In this document: piece by piece, positions 62,500-64,000 of the stretch | How the letters are laid out: each line of letters opens with the position of its first letter | Numbering within the stretch: position 1 is the first letter of the stretch | Assembly: GCA_010672825.2 (NCBI GenBank) | Contig: JAAHFU020000006.1 | Coordinates: 279,756 to 343,755, forward strand | Source of the DNA: Leptolyngbya sp. SIO1E4 | GTDB lineage: Bacteria > Cyanobacteriota > Cyanobacteriia > Phormidesmidales > Phormidesmidaceae | DNA: 64,000 nt | Reading direction: 5' to 3' | The notes under the pieces: model-generated | Databases searched by the model: none | What the model was told of the DNA's origin: nothing | What the model saw: the letters and a program-made list of their open reading frames with translations, nothing else | Position numbers and translations under genes: made by a program

Positions 62500-63168
62500 T
62501 CAAAACTCGCTGTTCAGTTCGTTGGTGTCGATGCCCAACTCTTGCAGCTTCGCGATCGCCCGATCTAACTTTCGCTGGGCCTGATTGCGCTCTTGAAATA
62601 ACTCCTCTGGGTCTTTGAAGCGCTCGCCGTCGGGGTAAAACAGAGTTAGACCGTCATCATACATCTCGAATTTGATATCCAGTGTCGGCGACGTCCAGGG
62701 CAAGTTGAGGCGCGTGAGGAGGAGAGGTCGCTCATTCGGTGATTGACGGGTCAGTCCCCAGAACTCAAAATCGTCTGGGTCATAGAAGAACATTTCCAAG
62801 ACGCCGTGCCGCTCATAGAAAGCTTGCTTTTGAGAAATCTCAGTCGCGGAGTTGCTAGGCGAGATAATCTCAAAGACGACTTGCGGGGCAAGGTTGTCCT
62901 CTTCCCACTGTTTGTAGCTCCGGCGATCGCCGTCAGGACGGCCCAGCACCACCATGGCATCAGGGGCTTGAGAAGGGGCTGGCGGGGCATCCACCTGAAT
63001 GGGATACCAGAGTAAATCCCCGGCAACAAAAGCCGTCTGGTCTTTCAGCAGTTCTCTCAGATTGCTCACGAGACGCACAATCCAACGGTACTGCTGGGTG
63101 TTGTCAGCCATCGGCTTACCATCGGAGTCAGGGTATAAAAGCGCAGTTTGGGTGGTCGCCTGAGTCAT
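62500..63168 (-). CDS. Uma2-family endonuclease-like protein
   Basis: 222 aa. Uma2 (PD-(D/E)XK-like) landmarks: FVAGDLLWYPIQ then QAPDAMVVLGRPDGDRRSYKQWEE, VVFEIISPSNSATE (the E-x-I-S catalytic strand), KQAFYERHGVLEMFFYDPD and a Tyr-rich end, followed by a charged coiled C-terminus (FKDPEELFQERNQAQRKLDRAIAKLQ). Normal length. The broken copy at 10795-11060 shares its first third. Function of the family in cyanobacteria is unknown; restriction-like cleavage is predicted from the fold. Confidence 0.9.
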   Translation of the reverse strand: MTQATTQTALLYPDSDGKPMADNTQQYRWIVRLVSNLRELLKDQTAFVAGDLLWYPIQVDAPPAPSQAPDAMVVLGRPDGDRRSYKQWEEDNLAPQVVFEIISPSNSATEISQKQAFYERHGVLEMFFYDPDDFEFWGLTRQSPNERPLLLTRLNLPWTSPTLDIKFEMYDDGLTLFYPDGERFKDPEELFQERNQAQRKLDRAIAKLQELGIDTNELNSEF

Positions 63169-63340
63169 GGTTTACGAGTTCTGTCGTCGGGTTAAACGCG
63201 GTCACGGGTGTGAATTGCGCTGATATAACGTCAGCTTATCTCCATTTTGGCACTGGGGTCGAGGGGGTGAAATGAATCGCCCTTCTGCCGGAGCCTCACC
63301 CTGACGAAAAAGGTAGATGCCAAAAGCAAATACGGTCACC

Positions 63341-63398
63341 TTACTGCAGCTCAACCACCGCATCCTTATCGAGGTTTTCCCGACGTAGCTCATCAAAT
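63341..63398 (-). pseudogene. Truncated second copy of the FDELRRENLDKDAV repeat gene
   Basis: Minus-strand frame reads FDELRRENLDKDAVVELQ and stops at 63341. The DNA of the repeat is nearly the same as in the gene at 61905 but inverted. It is cut at its start by the transposase gene beginning near 63399. The Uma2 gene lies between the two copies. Confidence 0.8.
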
Positions 63399-63404
63399 TA
63401 CCGG

Positions 63405-64000
63405 CGTGGGAACCCTATGTCCTCAGTCCCGCCCAACAGGCCCAAAGCTTCGAGCGTCGTTGGCTGCGCTTTCTGGTCAATCCCCTGATTCAGGTACATC
63501 GACTGTATATCCCCTGGGTTCTATTGGCCCTCCAAAACTGGCAATCCCATCGCCTCTATCTGGCCTTGGATACCACGGTTCTGTGAAATCGTTACTGCAT
63601 GATTCACCTCTCGGTAGTCTGTTGTGGTCGAGCGGTACCGCTCCTATGGCGGGTGCTCGAGCATCCCAGTGCGACGGTGGCTTTTGCCGAATATTGCCCC
63701 TTGCTCCGCCAAGCTCGGTGGCTTTTGCGTCACCATCGAGATGTCATGCTCTTAGCCGACCGAGGCTTTGCCAACCATGAGCTGATGAGTGGGTTCCAAA
63801 CGAGTGGATGGCACTACTGCCTCCGACTGCCTTGTGATGTGCTGCTGCACGGCCCCCGACGCCATCCCATTGAAGTGAAGTATCTGTGGCCCCCGAAAGG
63901 CGAAGCGATGTTCTGTTACAACGTCGGGCTTTGGCAAGATGGCCGGTTCTGTCGCATAAATCACGGGATGATACACTTGCACTCTTATCTATTCGATGTG
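63405..64000 (+). pseudogene. IS4-like transposase, broken and running off the window
   Basis: Frame reads LSPAQQAQSFERRWLRFLVNPLIQVHRL, then LALDTTVL followed by TGA (where a Trp codon is expected), and then NRYCMIHLSVVCCGRAVPLLWRVLEHPSATVAFAEY, and VMLLADRGFANHELM with the second catalytic Asp. One nonsense codon at about 63584 disables it. The element continues beyond 64000. It interrupts the second FDELRRENLDKDAV copy. Confidence 0.85.

Noticed and set aside
1..64000. tRNA, rRNA or known riboswitch genes
   Set aside because: No cloverleaf with a T-loop GGTTC signature or conserved riboswitch core was seen by eye in the intergenic regions; this is not exhaustive without a covariance-model scan.

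Overview
The window comes from a cyanobacterium, most likely a filamentous one. The evidence is frequent HIP1-type GCGATCGC octamers, cyanobacterial protein families (Uma2 nucleases, TPR-CHAT proteases, NDH-2, DUF1400 hydrolase, cyanobactin-type enzymes) and a heavy load of IS1, IS6, IS630, IS701-like and IS4-like elements and relics. It reads as an accessory region: defence, RiPP biosynthesis and mobile DNA on the left two thirds, and an efflux and stress block on the right.

1-11,120: a type III-B CRISPR-Cas locus. A minus-strand operon runs S-4TM membrane protein, cas10/cmr2, cmr3, cmr4, cmr5, a PD-(D/E)XK protein, and a fused two-RAMP Cmr6/Cmr1-like protein. It is bracketed by two outward-reading arrays (at least 14 repeats on minus, 19 on plus). 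The array repeats are identical except for the hairpin loop, and both arrays share a leader of about 105 nt. No cas1, cas2, cas6 or CARF effector is visible. A Uma2 relic closes the second array.

11,220-22,602: a TIR protein with an adaptor-like C-terminus next to a membrane-anchored WD40 protein, then an O-antigen-ligase-like protein and a FecR-like lipoprotein. After these comes a composite-like structure: an IS1 element, a TPR-CHAT gene, an IS6-like element and an inverted truncated IS1.

22,613-36,071: a nine-gene minus-strand cyanobactin-type cluster. It holds a PatA-like protease, three precursors with unusually long Cys/Gly-rich cores, a TruC/PatC-like gene, a four-LamG protein, a PatD-like YcaO heterocyclase, a separate thiazoline oxidase and a PatG-like protease. 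The likely pathway is heterocyclisation of Cys by PatD, oxidation by ThcOx, and leader and follower removal by the two S8 proteases.

36,100-48,730: transposase graveyard; two tandem TPR-CHAT genes flanked by a diverged direct repeat, the first being a composition mosaic; an M41-like fragment; a PD-(D/E)XK nuclease gene between two hsdS 3' ends; and an unknown membrane protein.

48,731-60,683: NDH-2, DUF1400 hydrolase, CPA2 antiporter, RND pump and membrane-fusion protein on minus, with a divergent TetR regulator and palindromic operators. 60,756-64,000: an MBL fragment, a small conserved protein, a secreted repeat protein with a 4-nt frameshift (and a truncated inverted second copy), an intact Uma2 gene and a broken transposase running off the end.
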